From a virus, in the IMG/VR virus record IMGVR_UViG_3300005253_000098, positions 26,527 to 90,526 of that record: 64,000 nucleotides of DNA; one strand, written 5' to 3'. The position numbers were made by a program, and so were the translations under genes. Positions 42,532-49,883 of this stretch are shown here, one piece after another (within the stretch, counting starts at the first letter, position 1; every line of letters starts with the position of its first letter). Below the pieces are notes generated by a model. The model was not told where the DNA came from and did no database searches. It saw only the letters and a program-made list of their open reading frames with translations.

Positions 42532-42756
42532 ATGATAACTATTACAAAAGAAGAATATAGCGAGGTTATTCGTTTGTCAGCAATTGCTGCAAATACTCCA
42601 GTTATTACCATGGACGGAGGCAAAACCTCAATGGCAGATCATGCCCGAGAGTCTGTCAACGCCTGTTGGAAGAAACTGGGTGCGAAATATGGCTTCCCAT
42701 GGGATAAAGTCATAAGCTTAAGCTCAGATACATTCGAGATAAAATTGAGTGATTAA
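42532..42756 (+). CDS. Small protein, paralog of the one at 43318
   Basis: 74 residues from the ATG at 42532 (MITITKEEYSEVIRLSAIAA), just past the end of an RNA-like unit. The C-terminal CWKKLGAKYGFPWDKVISLS matches FWAKLGKKYNFDPADVRGMT in 43318-43605, and both end in an EIKL/QIKI strand. Probably a small alpha/beta domain. Unknown function. Confidence 0.65.
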   Translation: MITITKEEYSEVIRLSAIAANTPVITMDGGKTSMADHARESVNACWKKLGAKYGFPWDKVISLSSDTFEIKLSD

Positions 42757-42757
42757 A

Positions 42758-42946
42758 ATGTCAGAAAAAATCCTGCACTTTAGATGCGTTGCTGGTGATT
42801 GTCCAGCGAGAGAAGTAAAATTAAAGGTCAAGGTCTCAATTCCACCCGAGACCAAGTGGATTAACGAGAAAGACCTCGGAGACCCCAAGTGTCCAGCCTG
42901 TGATTCTAAATTAGATTCATATACCAATAGTGATTCAAATGAGTGA
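42758..42946 (+). CDS. Zinc-ribbon protein (family C)
   Basis: 62 residues from the ATG at 42758. LHFRCVAGDCPAREVKLKVK and DPKCPACDSKLDS give a C-x4-C plus CxxC ribbon around a beta hairpin. The same plan occurs in 46788-46937 and 46938-47108. The end overlaps the next start by 8 nt. Confidence 0.7.
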   Translation: MSEKILHFRCVAGDCPAREVKLKVKVSIPPETKWINEKDLGDPKCPACDSKLDSYTNSDSNE

Positions 42947-43316
42947 AAATAGATTAGATGTCAAGGATTTGCAGAAATCTGAGCTCATGGACGTAAAGAA
43001 CTTATTCTTTATTCATTATTGTCCCTCATGTGAGCCTGATCCTGATCCGTTTAAACGAGACGGTTCTGAACGAGGACCATACTTCATTGATCAGATCTGG
43101 GATTACCCAGAAAAATGCGAATGCCCAGAAGAATTGATCTGCATAGATGGAACAATCGAAATCCATATGCTCGAGCGACACGATCATTCGTTAAAGGACA
43201 CCAGATACTATGATGTTCTTGACAGGTGTATCCACACGGACTTCGAGACCGAGGCAGAAGCCATCAGGGCTTTGATTCAGATTATTGACGAAGTTAACAA
43301 GCTTAAAAGTGAATAA
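42939..43316 (+). CDS. Hypothetical protein with paired Cys
   Basis: 125 residues from the ATG at 42939. YCPSCEPDPDPFKRDGSERG, then EKCECPEELICIDG and a C-terminal helix (FETEAEAIRALIQIIDEVN). The four to five Cys could bind one metal ion. The final 'F.TE.EAI.ALI..I' also ends the protein at 40553 (FNTYQEALIFLIAFI) and 54383, suggesting a shared C-terminal element. Confidence 0.65.
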   Translation: MSENRLDVKDLQKSELMDVKNLFFIHYCPSCEPDPDPFKRDGSERGPYFIDQIWDYPEKCECPEELICIDGTIEIHMLERHDHSLKDTRYYDVLDRCIHTDFETEAEAIRALIQIIDEVNKLKSE

Positions 43317-43317
43317 C

Positions 43318-43605
43318 ATGAAACTACAAAAAATGGAACAGCACGAGTATGATTACCTGAACGAGCTCTCTATGGATGCTCGCTGGGAGGTCAGACCCGA
43401 TCCAGCAAATGATATTGTGGGAATAGCACTCTCATATCGAACGAAAGAATATGAGGTCAGGCAAGGAAACCTGACCAAATTCTGGGCTAAATTGGGAAAG
43501 AAGTATAACTTCGATCCCGCTGACGTGCGAGGCATGACCTCCACCGATGACGGAACCAGACAGATAAAGATAATCGAGGATCATGAGCGAGTTCACCAAA
43601 TGTAA
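43318..43605 (+). CDS. Small protein, paralog of the one at 42532
   Basis: 95 residues from the ATG at 43318 (MKLQKMEQHEYDYLNELSMD). It shares with 42532-42756 the motif W-x-K-LG-x-KY-x-F-x3-D-V followed by a short basic strand. Has a PDPANDIVGIALSYRTKEYE beta section. Function unknown. Confidence 0.65.
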   Translation: MKLQKMEQHEYDYLNELSMDARWEVRPDPANDIVGIALSYRTKEYEVRQGNLTKFWAKLGKKYNFDPADVRGMTSTDDGTRQIKIIEDHERVHQM

Positions 43606-43618
43606 GAAGTGAAAAATT

Positions 43619-43906
43619 ATGGCATATTCACCCTATTACGACTACGAAGCAGCAGCGGACGATAGCCCGCTCATCGAGTCATGCTCAGCATACTATGATG
43701 AATGCCAAAGTTTATTCGTGGCTAAATGCGTCCAGTGCCTCGATTATTATTGCGATGATCATATGTTCAAACATATGCTTAGTCGATGCCCGAATAAGCG
43801 AACTCATTATATGCTGAGAACCTATACCGGTGATAAACACCGAAAACGAATAATGGCTGAACTTACCAAACGTGGTAAGAACGAGCTGATTGATGATTTC
43901 CGATGA
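43619..43906 (+). CDS. AN1/B-box-like zinc-finger protein
   Basis: 95 residues. Ligands are ESCSAYYDECQSLFVAKCVQC, LDYYCDDHMFKHML and SRCPNK: a C-C-CxxC-C-H-H-C arrangement typical of AN1 or B-box folds. A basic helical tail (KHRKRIMAELTKRGKNEL) follows. Such fingers mediate protein contacts; partners are unknown. Overlaps the next gene by 4 nt. Confidence 0.7.
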   Translation: MAYSPYYDYEAAADDSPLIESCSAYYDECQSLFVAKCVQCLDYYCDDHMFKHMLSRCPNKRTHYMLRTYTGDKHRKRIMAELTKRGKNELIDDFR

Positions 43907-44322
43907 CTGAACTACGAGGATTTAAATTACTCCGTCGAGAGAATCACCGGAACGGAACGGAGAGCCTAATGTCTGTTATGCAGAATGGAGGTGGGTTAAC
44001 ACACTACAAACTCAACGAGTGGACGAAACCATGGGAATTCGCTGGTCCATTGTGCGTTTTCAATAACATCGATGCTATGTGGGAATTCATGGCTGAGTTC
44101 AATGGTGCGAGTTATATGCAAATATATATGTGTCTATACGAGCCCTCACCATACACTTTTGTCTGGCATATGGAATATCAGGACACGAAACGTGTATGTG
44201 ATCTCAACATGTTGCCAGATGGCACAATCTTAGCTGACCGAGTGATGGTGTTAGATTATGTCCCCTACTCAACTGAAGCCACCAAACTATTACACGCTCA
44301 TCAATCCGGAGACGTGTTATAA
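43903..44322 (+). CDS. Hypothetical protein
   Basis: 139 residues, starting MTELRGFKLLRRENHRNGTE. Mixed alpha/beta, aromatic-rich (YMQIYMCLYEPSPYTFVWHM). It shares its last 65 nt with the next zinc gene in another frame. No family recognised. Confidence 0.65.
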   Translation: MTELRGFKLLRRENHRNGTESLMSVMQNGGGLTHYKLNEWTKPWEFAGPLCVFNNIDAMWEFMAEFNGASYMQIYMCLYEPSPYTFVWHMEYQDTKRVCDLNMLPDGTILADRVMVLDYVPYSTEATKLLHAHQSGDVL

Positions 44323-44434
44323 TTGCGAGAGCTCATTTTGGCGACAGAAGAACAGCGAGCTTCTCTGCACCCGCTACAATTTCGTAGTGGATATCAACGG
44401 TCACTGCGACCGCTTCAGGAGTCGAAATAAATGA
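44258..44434 (+). CDS. 58-residue Cys protein nested in the end of the previous gene
   Basis: ATG at 44258 opens MSPTQLKPPNYYTLINPETC, then YNCESSFWRQKNSELLCTRY and HCDRFRSRNK. CxxC plus two further Cys give a compact zinc site, a pattern seen in small phage 'CYxC...' proteins. The TGA overlaps the ATG of the next gene. The overlap on both sides and the Cys pattern support it. Confidence 0.6.
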   Translation: MSPTQLKPPNYYTLINPETCYNCESSFWRQKNSELLCTRYNFVVDINGHCDRFRSRNK

Positions 44435-45045
44435 AACTATTCGGTAAAAAGACCCTACATGAAAAGAATATCGAAAATACCTCCGAACAAATACTTGATA
44501 AACTAAGCGACTATGCTATCAAGTTTAATGTCCCTTACAAGCTTGTCAAAGCCAGATATTTTGATCAGCTCGAGTCTCTGCAATTGACTACCACTAAAGG
44601 GTCTATTCAATACGAGAACATCGAAAATGCTACTCTCGTTCGTATCCTTTGTTGGCTCCGAAGAATGGAAGAAGAAGCCCCACCAGTGCGTCCGCCTCCA
44701 GCCGAGCCCACCAGTCACTGTAAGAATTGCGACATGCTCCGTGAACCCGCTGACGTATTCTGTGCTTACTGCGGTTGGCAACATTTTCAAAAGGAGTCTG
44801 CAGCCTTAGAAGAGCCCGAGATCAAGAAATACGAACCAACTTATGCTACCAATGCCGATGTAATGGAGGATGCCTACGATTACTCCGATCCGAGAGAGTT
44901 AAGGTATTATCCCATCCAAATAATTCCCGGTATTCCTCGTGGAGAATGTAATGAGGAATGCTTTGAAGGGAGAGATTGCGATAATACCAGACATCACAAA
45001 ATTAGATATTATGAAAGAAGAAACAAACCGAGTATCGATCACTGA
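44431..45045 (+). CDS. Zinc-ribbon protein with helical N-terminus
   Basis: 204 residues. Helices with ENTSEQILDKLSDYAIKF, then a Pro-rich linker (PPVRPPPAEPTSH), a ribbon CKNCDMLREPADVFCAYCGW near residues 92-110, and a Tyr/Asp/Glu-rich end with CNEECFEGRDC. Architecture is adapter-like. Unknown function. Confidence 0.7.
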   Translation: MKLFGKKTLHEKNIENTSEQILDKLSDYAIKFNVPYKLVKARYFDQLESLQLTTTKGSIQYENIENATLVRILCWLRRMEEEAPPVRPPPAEPTSHCKNCDMLREPADVFCAYCGWQHFQKESAALEEPEIKKYEPTYATNADVMEDAYDYSDPRELRYYPIQIIPGIPRGECNEECFEGRDCDNTRHHKIRYYERRNKPSIDH

Positions 45046-45085
45046 GGAATTTTCCAAATGAAATTATACAAGGATATGAATAATA

Positions 45086-45238
45086 TTGAAGAAATATCAA
45101 CTGACATCAGACGATATGTTTGATCTAAATAAAATCATGGAAGAGATTATGGGACTCACCAGAGCACCAGGCGAATTCCAGAGTATAATCTCTGGTGATA
45201 CATTAATAAAAATCTTATCAGAGGCACTAAAGAAATGA
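45086..45238 (+). CDS. 50-residue protein with TTG start
   Basis: TTG at 45086 encodes KKYQLTSDDMFDLNKIMEEI and ends ISGDTLIKILSEALKK. An ATG at 45116 is an alternative. The 21-nt leader 45070-45090, with its AAGGAT, is repeated with one difference at 45375-45395 before the gene at 45391, also with TTG at the same place. A 21-codon frame at 45058 overlaps and is less likely. Ends in an ATGA overlap. Confidence 0.5.
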   Translation: MKKYQLTSDDMFDLNKIMEEIMGLTRAPGEFQSIISGDTLIKILSEALKK

Positions 45239-45384
45239 GTAATTCCGGAGACGCAAATAAGTTCTTCAATCGCCGGATTAGATGCGATTACTGCCTGAGG
45301 AAGCTTAAGAACGAGGCAGGCGTAATAAGACACAAACATTTCGCGCATCCTCTCCAACTCAAAGCAGAAAAACGAAGGATATGA
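45235..45384 (+). CDS. 49-residue CxxC...H...H protein
   Basis: Starts MSNSGDANKFFNRRIRCDYC and continues LRKLKNEAGVIRHKHFAHPL. Two Cys and the His residues form a C2H2-like zinc finger, C-x2-C-x12-H-x-H-x2-H. Overlaps both neighbours in sequence context. Basic overall, so nucleic-acid binding is plausible. Confidence 0.62.
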   Translation: MSNSGDANKFFNRRIRCDYCLRKLKNEAGVIRHKHFAHPLQLKAEKRRI

Positions 45385-45390
45385 ACAATA

Positions 45391-45606
45391 TTGAAAGTAG
45401 ATTACAAAGGCTATATGAAGAAGATAGCAAAACTCGTCCATAAGGGCGAGGAAGACATGGGAAAACATAAAGAAGATAAGAATTGGGTCATGTCCGCTTA
45501 TTTTTTGCAGATCAAACAGGTCGTGCATACCTACGAGCAGGAAAAAGATCGGGCTGATACCATCGACCAATTAGCAGGCATTGCATCGGGGGCTGAAGAC
45601 GAATGA
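45391..45606 (+). CDS. Small helical protein with TTG start
   Basis: 71 residues from TTG at 45391: KVDYKGYMKKIAKLVHKGEE, then AYFLQIKQVVHTYEQEKDRA, ending acidic (SGAEDE). It has the same repeated leader as the gene at 45086. ATGA overlap with the next gene. Unknown. Confidence 0.6.
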   Translation: MKVDYKGYMKKIAKLVHKGEEDMGKHKEDKNWVMSAYFLQIKQVVHTYEQEKDRADTIDQLAGIASGAEDE

Positions 45607-45896
45607 ATGAAGAATATCCTAAAGTTATCCGAATCCAGTTCTTTGATGATAATGAGCCCGGAAAACAATCCCTTTACGAGAAATTCTTTCAAGTGAAAAG
45701 CAAAGCTCACGCAGCCGAGTTTATGAAATTTATTACTGAGCAAAAGCAGAGATACACTACCTACATGATGGCTGAAGTAATAAATGGTAGTTTCATGCCG
45801 CACGAGGCTTTCGAGGCTCAAGACATCTACGATAATATCAATATGCAGAGTATCACCGAAGAAGTCAAGATCGAAGACTGGAATTGGTCAATATAA
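45603..45896 (+). CDS. Hypothetical acidic protein
   Basis: 97 residues, MNEEYPKVIRIQFFDDNEPG... A beta strand start and a helical middle (KAHAAEFMKFITEQKQRYTT). Ends EEVKIEDWNWSI. No Cys cluster. Overlaps the previous gene by 4 nt and ends one nt before the next ATG. Confidence 0.65.
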   Translation: MNEEYPKVIRIQFFDDNEPGKQSLYEKFFQVKSKAHAAEFMKFITEQKQRYTTYMMAEVINGSFMPHEAFEAQDIYDNINMQSITEEVKIEDWNWSI

Positions 45897-45897
45897 T

Positions 45898-46074
45898 ATG
45901 CCAAGAAAAATGATCAAACGAGCAAGGCAACGCACTAAGACCATGACTCGATACCATCACAAGACTGGTATCATGAATTGCGTCGAGTGTGGTGAAGACA
46001 TCGAGAAAAGTGCCCACCACGATCGCTGCGAGAGATGCTGGGTCTTGAATCGTTTAGCAGGTAGAATATCATGA
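45898..46074 (+). CDS. 58-residue zinc-ribbon protein with basic N-terminus
   Basis: ATG at 45898. Basic start MPRKMIKRARQRTKTMTRYH, then NCVECGEDIEKSAHHDRCER and CW: CxxC...H-H-x2-CxxC. A DksA/TraR-like or ribbon-type zinc site is possible. Its end overlaps the next ATG (ATGA). Confidence 0.68.
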   Translation: MPRKMIKRARQRTKTMTRYHHKTGIMNCVECGEDIEKSAHHDRCERCWVLNRLAGRIS

Positions 46075-46322
46075 AGTATCAATGTTATGACTGCTGGAAA
46101 GAATTTCCTGCACCAATCACCCGAATTATCGGGTATGATGGTATCCAATTATTAGGTTGGTTACGAGCCCTTTTTGGCGATAAATCAAAAGAAATAACGG
46201 ATCATAGATGTCCATACTGTGGAGGTCACAGCTTTGGTTCTATCGAGCACATGGGTCGTAAAACACCCGAGACTCTCTACGAGTCTATCCCTTATCCTAT
46301 GGAGGATGACACCCCAACATGA
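46071..46322 (+). CDS. Zinc-ribbon protein
   Basis: 83 residues. YQCYDCWKEFPAPITRI and DHRCPYCGGHSFGSI supply two CxxC pairs about 45 residues apart, with LLGWLRALFGDKSKE between. Ends acidic. ATGA overlaps. Confidence 0.7.
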   Translation: MKYQCYDCWKEFPAPITRIIGYDGIQLLGWLRALFGDKSKEITDHRCPYCGGHSFGSIEHMGRKTPETLYESIPYPMEDDTPT

Positions 46323-46786
46323 GTGATATAACTGAACAAGTAAACAATCAGCGAGTCCAGCAACTACGGCTGGTATTCTTTAAAGATAAAGACTTGCTGC
46401 ATCTTTTAATGACCGAGTTCACTGGAGTTTCGGTTAAGAAATCCCTCTGGAATCAGATCATCAACCCTGGAGGTTACGCCAAGGTCGAATTCATCGAAAT
46501 TTCTGAACAGGCTGAGCGTATGGATTACATTGAAGAATATATTAATAGCCATAAGCGCCCTGCTCATTTACCGCGTTACATCCCAAAATATGAATCTTAT
46601 GATATTGTTTTCTTCGGTGTTTGGAAGAAGAATTTCCCCAACGAGGATGAGGATCTTGTTAGCACAGAGTATATCGAAGGAGCTACTCCTCTCGAAGATA
46701 TGACTCCCGACGTTCGTGAGCGTTTCATCGAACGACTCAGGGAATGGCGATATCAAGCCAGTCTCCAGCACCACAGATTATCCTAA
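46319..46786 (+). CDS. Hypothetical protein
   Basis: 155 residues, MSDITEQVNNQRVQQLRLVF... Alpha/beta with KDKDLLHLLMTEFTGVSVKK, then GGYAKVEFIEISEQAERMDY. A C-terminal helix (VRERFIERLREWRYQASLQ) closes it. No metal motif and no family recognised. Confidence 0.65.
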   Translation: MSDITEQVNNQRVQQLRLVFFKDKDLLHLLMTEFTGVSVKKSLWNQIINPGGYAKVEFIEISEQAERMDYIEEYINSHKRPAHLPRYIPKYESYDIVFFGVWKKNFPNEDEDLVSTEYIEGATPLEDMTPDVRERFIERLREWRYQASLQHHRLS

Positions 46787-46787
46787 T

Positions 46788-46937
46788 ATGAGAGACACAT
46801 ATACATGTAGTAATGATAATTGTGACACCGTAAACGTTACTGTTTTCATAACGTATAAATACAGTCGTCCTAAAGGATTCCGTGGACCCTCATGTCCTAT
46901 GTGCGACACCGACATGGAATTTTTGGAGAGTGATTAG
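46788..46937 (+). CDS. Zinc-ribbon protein (family C)
   Basis: 49 residues, MRDTYTCSNDNCDTVNVTVF... and GFRGPSCPMCDTDMEFLESD. C-x4-C, a beta hairpin with a Tyr-rich ITYKYSRP, then CPMCD: the same plan as its tandem neighbour 46938 and as 42758. Rubredoxin-like ribbon. The next ATG follows its stop directly. Confidence 0.7.
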   Translation: MRDTYTCSNDNCDTVNVTVFITYKYSRPKGFRGPSCPMCDTDMEFLESD

Positions 46938-47108
46938 ATGAAGAGCTATCATTTCTACTGTGAACAAGAAGAGGGCTGTGACGCCTCCGAGGTCGTGGTC
47001 TACATCAAATACGATAACGATCAGCCCCTAACATGGAAACCACCATGCCCTGTTTGTGACGTCACCATGGAATTAAAATTAAAGGATGGTATAATAGTTG
47101 AAAGTTAA
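46938..47108 (+). CDS. Zinc-ribbon protein (family C)
   Basis: 56 residues, MKSYHFYCEQEEGCDASEVV... with CPVCDVTMELKL near the end. Paralog of the preceding gene: C-x5-C, VVVYIKYDN hairpin, P-x-CPxCD. Its end overlaps the next gene's TTG by 11 nt. Confidence 0.7.
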   Translation: MKSYHFYCEQEEGCDASEVVVYIKYDNDQPLTWKPPCPVCDVTMELKLKDGIIVES

Positions 47109-47463
47109 GCATACTTGTCCCGGCTGCAAACGTCGAGACATCATTACGGTTGAGCCCAAGATAAATATGGTCAATCTGTCAATCGAGAAACGTCTGGAGA
47201 TCATGAGACATATACTCGTCCATATAGTCGATAGTGGCATCGTCTCACCCGAACATCTAACCTTAGAGATAGACGTTGATATTAATGATGTATTTGACTT
47301 CTTGTGCGTGCATTACGATATCGAAACAGTTTTAACCTATTGTATCCTCTCTGCAATTACCGAACATGGTAAAATGTTAAAACGTCGACCTGATTTATTA
47401 AAAATGGTCGCCGATTATAGGAAATTGAGAGATGCGAATATTAAGCGAGAAGACCAAACCTGA
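47098..47463 (+). CDS. Helical protein with N-terminal zinc knuckle
   Basis: 121 residues from a TTG at 47098 (KVKHTCPGCKRRDIITVEPK). CPGC with no obvious second pair. The remainder is helical with KRLEIMRHILVHIVDSGIVS and VFDFLCVHYDIETVLTYCIL. Overlaps the following gene by 32 nt. Confidence 0.62.
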   Translation: MKVKHTCPGCKRRDIITVEPKINMVNLSIEKRLEIMRHILVHIVDSGIVSPEHLTLEIDVDINDVFDFLCVHYDIETVLTYCILSAITEHGKMLKRRPDLLKMVADYRKLRDANIKREDQT

Positions 47464-47635
47464 ATGCTTTTTTTGTAAATGTGACCCATGTCAGGGTAAT
47501 TGCGACGAAATAATTGTCAAACCCCTCATGGAAATCGTAGATTTGCTGATAGACTGCTTTAAACCAGTAGTTGAATGTATCGAGCAATTCTTTAATTCCC
47601 TTGCTGAAGGAATAGAAATATGTCAGAACAAGTAA
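47432..47635 (+). CDS. 67-residue Cys-rich protein
   Basis: MRILSEKTKPECFFCKCDPC... followed by QGNCDE. Cys spacing CxxCxCxxCx3C is dense, like a metallothionein-type or zinc-knuckle cluster. The C-terminal helix MEIVDLLIDCFKPVVECIEQ is hydrophobic. Overlaps both neighbours. Confidence 0.6.
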   Translation: MRILSEKTKPECFFCKCDPCQGNCDEIIVKPLMEIVDLLIDCFKPVVECIEQFFNSLAEGIEICQNK

Positions 47636-49074
47636 TAGAAACAGTCGAAGAGACTAAAATCGAGGCATCTCATTTCCAACGAAAATATGACCTTAGTGCA
47701 CATCGTTTGGACGAGATATCGGCGATAATTACTCGGCATGAGAACGGTCAACAGAAATTAACCAAGGAAGAAATCGATTGGTGTAAAGACGAATACGATA
47801 AATTCATGGCTGATGTTGTTAACCGTAACTCTAACGAGAATCAAACAATACAACGCAAGAGCGCTCTCGAGAATCTCGAGAAACTGAACAAAATGGACCA
47901 TAGTAAGAAACGTCATTCTATGACCATGTTCGGCAAGAACAAATACAAATACCTGCCCCAGCCCAACCCAGAAAAGAGCACCTACGACCAAAGCAGGATG
48001 CGTGCGACCGAAGAAATCATAAACAGCTACAAGAACGCTGATGGAAGTGACCACAACTACACCATTCATAAGGATATCATCTTAGGAGAACAGCCGGGTG
48101 TATTTACTGCATTTTGTCACACTGAACTGGTCGACGGAAAACTGGAGTGGTATTACAAAGCCGACTCCTGGAATGAACATATATACGCCACTACTCCACA
48201 TGCCCATAAACGAGTGTCTATCCGAGATAATGACTTCTATTCGTTTGAAGAGATCATCGGAAGACGCTGGATTAAGAACGGAGTTCCATACTTCCATCTA
48301 TACCCTGAGAAATCTATCGAGTCCGCACTAACAGGTGGAGATGTCTGGTCACTCAGGCAAAAATGTTTCGACCATTATCCCGACACTACACAACTGATTC
48401 CTGGTTTCTTAATCAACTGGACCAAAGATATGCAGAGAACAGGCTCCGATAACGAACTCCCCAAGTATTACTTCGATAAAGTAGCACATGGTGGATTTAC
48501 CACTCTCGAATATCTCCCCGATCTGGTCAAACGTGGTAGCACACCAAAACAAACCGTTAATAACGTCGAATACCATATCATCAAGATTGATGGCAAACAC
48601 TTCATCTACTTGATTCAATCTATCGAGCCCGCTACCAGTGTTATGATCTACATACCCGACAACATTCTTGGACTCATGGACAACGGTGAAGAACTCTATT
48701 ATGCCTTGACTCATCCTCCCCAGATCGATCAAACCAAGCCCTATTTCCGCCAAGGCGAGTGGTATTTCGTGCCCACTGATAAAAAGACCAGAGAACTGAT
48801 CAAGCCCACTGAACCACCCAAAGACAAGGGCGGTATCACCGGTGACGGAAGAGCTCGGACTAAATGGTATGAAATAGAAGTAGACTCGTCTCATGTAGTT
48901 GGCGAATATAGATTTGATGAACAAGGTAACTCTTATGTCCGTAGCACCGTGTATCACATGCAAGGGGATCATCCCGCTCTCAGATTAGGTAGAAAAGTCT
49001 GGCACAAAATATATCGCTCAGATGCGAAAGGTCACTCTGCTGATCTTCGTGGAGCAACCGTTAGATACGATTAG
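47620..49074 (+). CDS. Large hypothetical protein with a C-terminal 'H...YVRSTVYH...WHKIYR' domain
   Basis: 484 residues, the largest gene of the right arm. Helical N-terminus (residues 1-110), central mixed domain with HIYATTPHAHKRVSIRD, and a C-terminal domain (about 370-480). The C-terminal part reads YFRQGEWYFVPTDKK, SSHVVGEYRFDEQ, NSYVRSTVYHMQGDHPALRL and WHKIYRS. Such a 'QGEW.F.P...H....YVRG.V.H..H..L.L...WH.V..' pattern occurs in phage hypotheticals, but I know no function for it. A strong terminator follows the stop. Middle-sized enzymes of this type are candidates for new biochemistry. Confidence 0.72.
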   Translation: MSEQVIETVEETKIEASHFQRKYDLSAHRLDEISAIITRHENGQQKLTKEEIDWCKDEYDKFMADVVNRNSNENQTIQRKSALENLEKLNKMDHSKKRHSMTMFGKNKYKYLPQPNPEKSTYDQSRMRATEEIINSYKNADGSDHNYTIHKDIILGEQPGVFTAFCHTELVDGKLEWYYKADSWNEHIYATTPHAHKRVSIRDNDFYSFEEIIGRRWIKNGVPYFHLYPEKSIESALTGGDVWSLRQKCFDHYPDTTQLIPGFLINWTKDMQRTGSDNELPKYYFDKVAHGGFTTLEYLPDLVKRGSTPKQTVNNVEYHIIKIDGKHFIYLIQSIEPATSVMIYIPDNILGLMDNGEELYYALTHPPQIDQTKPYFRQGEWYFVPTDKKTRELIKPTEPPKDKGGITGDGRARTKWYEIEVDSSHVVGEYRFDEQGNSYVRSTVYHMQGDHPALRLGRKVWHKIYRSDAKGHSADLRGATVRYD

Positions 49075-49116
49075 TTGAAATTTGAAGATTTCAACATATT
49101 TTTTTCTTTATTTTTT
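49074..49116 (+). terminator. Intrinsic terminator
   Basis: GTTGAAAT (49074-49081) and ATTTCAAC (49088-49095) pair over 8 bp around a TTGAAG loop, followed by ATATTTTTTTCTTTATTTTTT. It overlaps the last base of the 484-residue gene's stop. Same loop family as the hairpins at 28790 and 34442. Confidence 0.7.
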
Positions 49117-49130
49117 AGGAGTGATTTATT

Positions 49131-49349
49131 ATGGTCCGAGAGGGTGACGACGGAACCTATCACCTCAAAACATGCACACATGATCTATGTGACACTGTTT
49201 TCTGTGATAACTGTAGCTGGAACCCCAGCGAGTGCTGGAATTGCGAGGAGGACTTTTGTGCCAAACATATTGTCAAGGTTGAGAACAATATATGGCTCTG
49301 TCCTAATTGCCGAATTAAATACAACAGAGGTGAATTTATAATTGCCTGA
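49131..49349 (+). CDS. Zinc-finger protein with AN1/RING-like ligands
   Basis: 72 residues. A dense ligand set, TCTHDLCDTVFCDNCSW, SECWNCEEDFCAKHIV and LCPNCR, suggests two interleaved zinc sites, as in AN1, B-box or FYVE-like fingers. AGGAGTGATTTATT precedes the ATG. Its end overlaps the next TTG. Likely a protein-interaction module. Confidence 0.72.
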   Translation: MVREGDDGTYHLKTCTHDLCDTVFCDNCSWNPSECWNCEEDFCAKHIVKVENNIWLCPNCRIKYNRGEFIIA

Positions 49350-49557
49350 ACATGCCGAAATTAGCCTCTCAAGCCTTGAACATTTCAAGGACGAGTTCGA
49401 GAGCTGTAAGACTTATGTCTGGAAAATGATAGACCTTGAATCTGACGAAAAAATGAAGAATAAAGGAATGGAACTTATTAAGTCCATCGATTCTTCTATC
49501 GAGATCATTAATGAATGTTTAGAAAAACCCTTACACGATGGTTATTTAGATGGTTAA
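49342..49557 (+). CDS. Small helical protein with TTG start
   Basis: 71 residues from TTG at 49342 in the tail of the zinc gene: PEHAEISLSSLEHFKDEFES, then KGMELIKSIDSSIEIINECL. All-helical, no family. Its end overlaps the ATG at 49550. Confidence 0.6.
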   Translation: MPEHAEISLSSLEHFKDEFESCKTYVWKMIDLESDEKMKNKGMELIKSIDSSIEIINECLEKPLHDGYLDG

Positions 49558-49726
49558 ATATATGCTACGTATCAATACCTACGATGGTTGTCTAATCGAG
49601 ATTACTACAGATGCTAAAACTGAAAAAGATGCACATAAACAAATAAATGTAGTTATGAAACGCATATTTGGTGCTGACGATTTTAGTGCACCTTTTAGTT
49701 TCCATGAGGTTAAAGAAGATGGTTAA
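49550..49726 (+). CDS. 58-residue protein (paralog pair with 49719)
   Basis: MVKYMLRINTYDGCLIEITT, then DAHKQINVVMKRIFGA. Beta-beta-alpha-beta layout. The next gene also begins MVKY and keeps the plan, so these are tandem paralogs. The end overlaps the next ATG by 8 nt. Confidence 0.6.
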   Translation: MVKYMLRINTYDGCLIEITTDAKTEKDAHKQINVVMKRIFGADDFSAPFSFHEVKEDG

Positions 49727-49883
49727 ATACAAATTTGAATTTAAAGAGGATGATATTGTCATCCAGATCTTCACTGAAGAAGATAGTGAAGAAAACGCTT
49801 TTGCCAGCGTCGAAGGAGTGCTCGAGTCAAACTGGGGCATTAAATACATGCTCGAAACTTTCGAGGTGTCCGTAGTTGAGTGA
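49719..49883 (+). CDS. 54-residue protein (paralog pair with 49550)
   Basis: MVKYKFEFKEDDIVIQIFTE, then NAFASVEGVLESNWGI and a final strand LETFEVSVVE. Same small alpha/beta layout as the preceding gene. The stop overlaps the next TTG. Confidence 0.6.
   Translation: MVKYKFEFKEDDIVIQIFTEEDSEENAFASVEGVLESNWGIKYMLETFEVSVVE

Noticed and set aside
45784-45897. Upstream extension of the zinc-ribbon gene ending at 46074
   Set aside because: The extension would overlap the previous gene by over 110 nt; the ATG at 45898 directly after the previous stop is better.
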